Of a DNA stretch of 64,000 bases, positions 61,951-64,000 are shown piece by piece. The stretch lies in the NCBI GenBank assembly GCA_963748095.1, contig CAVVIO010000009.1, positions 248,001-312,000 of the forward strand, in the 5' to 3' direction. The position numbers and the translations under genes are program-made. The notes beneath the pieces were generated by a model. That model had not been told where the DNA came from and did not search any database. It saw only the letters and a program-made list of their open reading frames with translations. The stretch's first letter is position 1. Each line of letters starts with the position of its first letter. Source of the DNA: CAVVIO01 sp963748095 (GTDB taxonomy: Bacteria > Bacteroidota > Bacteroidia > Bacteroidales > UBA10428).

Positions 61951-62769
61951 TTAATAAATATTAAACTGATTCCGTTTCCATATTTTCACCATTATAAAGC
62001 CTACTAATGCGCCTCCCAGATGCGCCCAGTGTGCAACATTGTCCCACTGAAAATGAGCTACTCCGAAAAATAATTCAACCAACGCATAAAACGGTACCAT
62101 GTATTTTGCTTTTATAGGTACCGGGAAAAAGATAAGCATCAGTTCAACATCAGGGAACATCATGGCAAAAGCCACCAGCACGCCAAAAACTGCACCGGAA
62201 GCTCCTATTGTTGGTATATCCCTGATAGCCGGAAGAAGTTGTGTAGCCCATTCCTTTCCTTGTTGAATATAGGAGGCATTATCGGGCTGATAGGTCCATT
62301 TCTCAATGAACGATAAAAACTGCATCGAAGGATGACCGATATAGTGTTCAACAAGTTTCTGTAGAACTTCGGGAGCAGGCGATTGCTGGAATAGTTTTAT
62401 TTTATCCTGTAAAATGACCAATTGTATGTGATTGGCTAAAAGTAGAATCAGTGCAGCGCCAAGTCCGGTTATCATATAAAAAATAAAAAAACGTTTTCCT
62501 CCCCATACATTTTCCAATACGCGTCCAAAAATGAAAACAGCAAACATGTTAAAGAAAATATGGCCAAAACCACCGTGCATAAACATGTGTGTTATTATTT
62601 GGTAGGGTTCGAAATTTGGAGATTCGAAATTGTACAGCGCTAACTTCAACCCGATATGCTGGCCTACAGCTCCTGTCATATATGTAAGCAGGAACAGAAT
62701 TACATTTATAATTATAATACCTTTTACTACCGGGGGTATTGCCAACCGCCCCGTTCTATAATCATTCAT
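61951..62769 (-). CDS. Rhomboid-family intramembrane serine protease (upstream copy)
   Basis: 272 residues. Catalytic Ser in 'IPTIGASGAVFGVLVAFAMM' (GASG), catalytic His in 'NVAHWAHLGGALVGFIMV' and the entry pattern 'MHGGFGHIFFNMFAVFIFGR'. A loop of about 75 residues between segments ('IKLFQQSPAPEVLQKLVEHY') is an insertion typical of this Bacteroidota copy. It lies between mutL and the other rhomboid gene. Confidence 0.92.
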   Translation of the reverse strand: MNDYRTGRLAIPPVVKGIIIINVILFLLTYMTGAVGQHIGLKLALYNFESPNFEPYQIITHMFMHGGFGHIFFNMFAVFIFGRVLENVWGGKRFFIFYMITGLGAALILLLANHIQLVILQDKIKLFQQSPAPEVLQKLVEHYIGHPSMQFLSFIEKWTYQPDNASYIQQGKEWATQLLPAIRDIPTIGASGAVFGVLVAFAMMFPDVELMLIFFPVPIKAKYMVPFYALVELFFGVAHFQWDNVAHWAHLGGALVGFIMVKIWKRNQFNIY

Positions 62770-62856
62770 ATAATATATATCTAATAGTTAAGTGAATTAA
62801 CAACGCAAATATAGGATTGTTTTAAGAAATTAATGTTCTCCAGTTATAGGAAACCG

Positions 62857-64000
62857 CTATTTTAATCTGGTATCCAGTTCATCCGTATTGATAATGGCTA
62901 TAATCACTTTGCCAGTGGGGGAATAATTCGGGTTTTCACAGGCAAAAAGTGCATCAACCAGTGCATTCATTTCCTCAGATTTCAGTTTTTTACCATAATT
63001 AATAGCAGTTGCAGCAGCCATCGACCGGGCTAACCTTTCCTTAGCCGATGTTTTGATATCCCCGAAGGTGTTTTTGTATTCTTCCAGCAATTTTTCAATG
63101 AGGGCTTTCGGTTCCGGATTTTCAATATCCGAAGGGCATCCGTTTATCACAATGGTATTATTCCCCAGGTTGCCGATGTCAAATCCTACAGCATGCAAAT
63201 CATCAGTGATTTCAAGCAGCAGGGAATAATCTGCAGGATCGAGATTTACTGTTTCCGGATAAAGAGATTGCTGGGCAATCGAAAGATTTTTTGCAAATGA
63301 ATTGATATATTTTTCAAATAAAATACGCTCATGTGCTCGTCTCTGGTTGATCACCATCAATCCCGATTTTACAGGGGTAAGAATGTATTTGTTTTTCAGC
63401 TGGATAAATGTTGGTGCTCCGTTAGCTGTTGAGGAACCTGGTTCAGGGTGTCCGCCAGGTTGAATGATTTCAAATGAATCGGGATGGTCATCGGAATTAG
63501 TGAATCCTTCATAAAGTTTTTCCCAGTTGGTAACTCTGCCTGAATGCTGACGATGCTGGAAAGCAGGGGATTTTTTAAAACGATCTTCTTCATCGAATGG
63601 ATTGAAATCCGGATTGATGGGAATTTCCGGTTTTTGTATCTCCGTATCTTTTCTGAGCACCGGAATATCAACAACTCCTTCATTATTAAAATCGATGGAT
63701 GGAGTGATATTGAACCTGCCAAGAGCTTCCTTCACCGCGGCCTGGACAATCTGAAAGATGGCCCGTTCATCTTCGAATTTTATTTCCGTTTTTGTAGGAT
63801 GTATGTTCACATCGATGGTTTTCGGATCTGCTTCCATATAAATGAAATAGGAAGGTATGGTTTCATGTGGCAAAATCTGGTCGTAAGCATTTATCACGGC
63901 TTTATGAAAATATGGATGTTTCATAAACCTGTTATTAACGAAAAAGAATTGCTCCCCCAGTGTTTTTTTAGCAAATTCGGGTTTTCCAATAAAACCTTTT
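62857..64000 (-). CDS. mutL: DNA mismatch repair protein MutL (5' end missing)
   Basis: About 381 codons to the right edge; the first internal Met is at 63924 but the frame continues upstream ('FIGKPEFAKKTLGEQFFFVN'). The end of the N-terminal GHKL domain ('IDVNIHPTKTEIKFEDE') and the C-terminal dimerisation domain are present. The position of the endonuclease motif DQHA(x)2E(x)4E reads 'NQRRAHERILFEKY', so the first Asp and His are replaced. The end 'MAAATAINYGKKLKSEEM' is normal for the family. It leads the string mutL-rhomboid-rhomboid-endonuclease. Confidence 0.94.
   Translation of the reverse strand, partial: KGFIGKPEFAKKTLGEQFFFVNNRFMKHPYFHKAVINAYDQILPHETIPSYFIYMEADPKTIDVNIHPTKTEIKFEDERAIFQIVQAAVKEALGRFNITPSIDFNNEGVVDIPVLRKDTEIQKPEIPINPDFNPFDEEDRFKKSPAFQHRQHSGRVTNWEKLYEGFTNSDDHPDSFEIIQPGGHPEPGSSTANGAPTFIQLKNKYILTPVKSGLMVINQRRAHERILFEKYINSFAKNLSIAQQSLYPETVNLDPADYSLLLEITDDLHAVGFDIGNLGNNTIVINGCPSDIENPEPKALIEKLLEEYKNTFGDIKTSAKERLARSMAAATAINYGKKLKSEEMNALVDALFACENPNYSPTGKVIIAIINTDELDTRLK

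Overview
The window comes from a member of the Bacteroidota, most likely near the Bacteroidales/Marinilabiliales. The evidence is: upstream signals resembling the Bacteroidota -7 element TAnnTTTG, little Shine-Dalgarno sequence, a type IX secretion (Por) sorting tail, an ECF-sigma/FecR/STN surface-signalling locus, an SiaA/B/C partner switch, an S16 protein with a long acidic tail, and the gene string mutL-rhomboid-rhomboid-endonuclease/exonuclease. No phage, transposase, integrase or CRISPR array was seen.

Region 0.9-14.3 kb is one long leftward gene string and is the most interesting part. In transcription order it encodes a CheR methyltransferase, a HAMP/GAF/PAS membrane sensor, a second CheR, a CheB methylesterase, a membrane GAF protein, a GAF/PAS/PP2C phosphatase of the SiaA type, an SiaB-type kinase, an SiaC-type phosphoprotein, a 1020-residue ABCG-type transporter with extra N-terminal domains, a lipoprotein and a small secreted protein. 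There is no CheA, CheW, CheY, classical MCP or diguanylate cyclase. It looks like an adaptation system that uses receptor methylation and SiaABC-type switching without the usual chemotaxis core.

Region 14.4-30.3 kb is mixed housekeeping: a carbamoyltransferase remnant, a flippase-like membrane protein, a nitroreductase, an orphan PAS histidine kinase, a frame-disrupted AlbA-type gene, tRNA-Ala(GGC), TonB, a lipoprotein, HflX, aspartate-semialdehyde dehydrogenase, a large lamin-tail surface protein, TerC, and a redox/stress group (C-GCAxxG-C-C protein, stand-alone GroES, thioredoxin lipoprotein, glutaredoxin).

Region 30.3-43 kb has a gene-poor stretch with a histidine-kinase tail remnant, then an exported-protein group (hydrolase, beta-propeller, beta-helix) ending in a collapsed SDR gene. 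After it come rpsP-rimM, a thioesterase, an exported isochorismatase-fold protein, a DUF2807 lipoprotein, TsaC/Sua5, a family 9 glycosyltransferase, DapD and a frame-disrupted prolyl oligopeptidase.

Region 43-52.4 kb is accessory and carries many single-base disruptions: UPF0158, an AraC regulator, an ECF sigma factor, an STN/outer-membrane protein and a PKD surface protein, alongside intact YdeI-like, SRPBCC, NTF2-like and FecR genes. A 15-base motif is repeated before fecR and before the PKD gene and may be the sigma factor's target. Either the region is decaying or the assembly is error-prone here; reads would decide.

Region 52.5-64 kb holds a three-gene set for 3-keto-sugar handling (exported isomerase-like barrel, DUF1080 hydrolase, Gfo/Idh/MocA oxidoreductase), an ATP-grasp ligase paired with a DUF434 protein, yidD and a PTPS gene (each with one frameshift), a PLP dehydratase, and finally the endonuclease-rhomboid-rhomboid-mutL string, with mutL cut by the right edge. 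Two imperfect palindromic intergenic elements lie at 53.4 and 59.7 kb.
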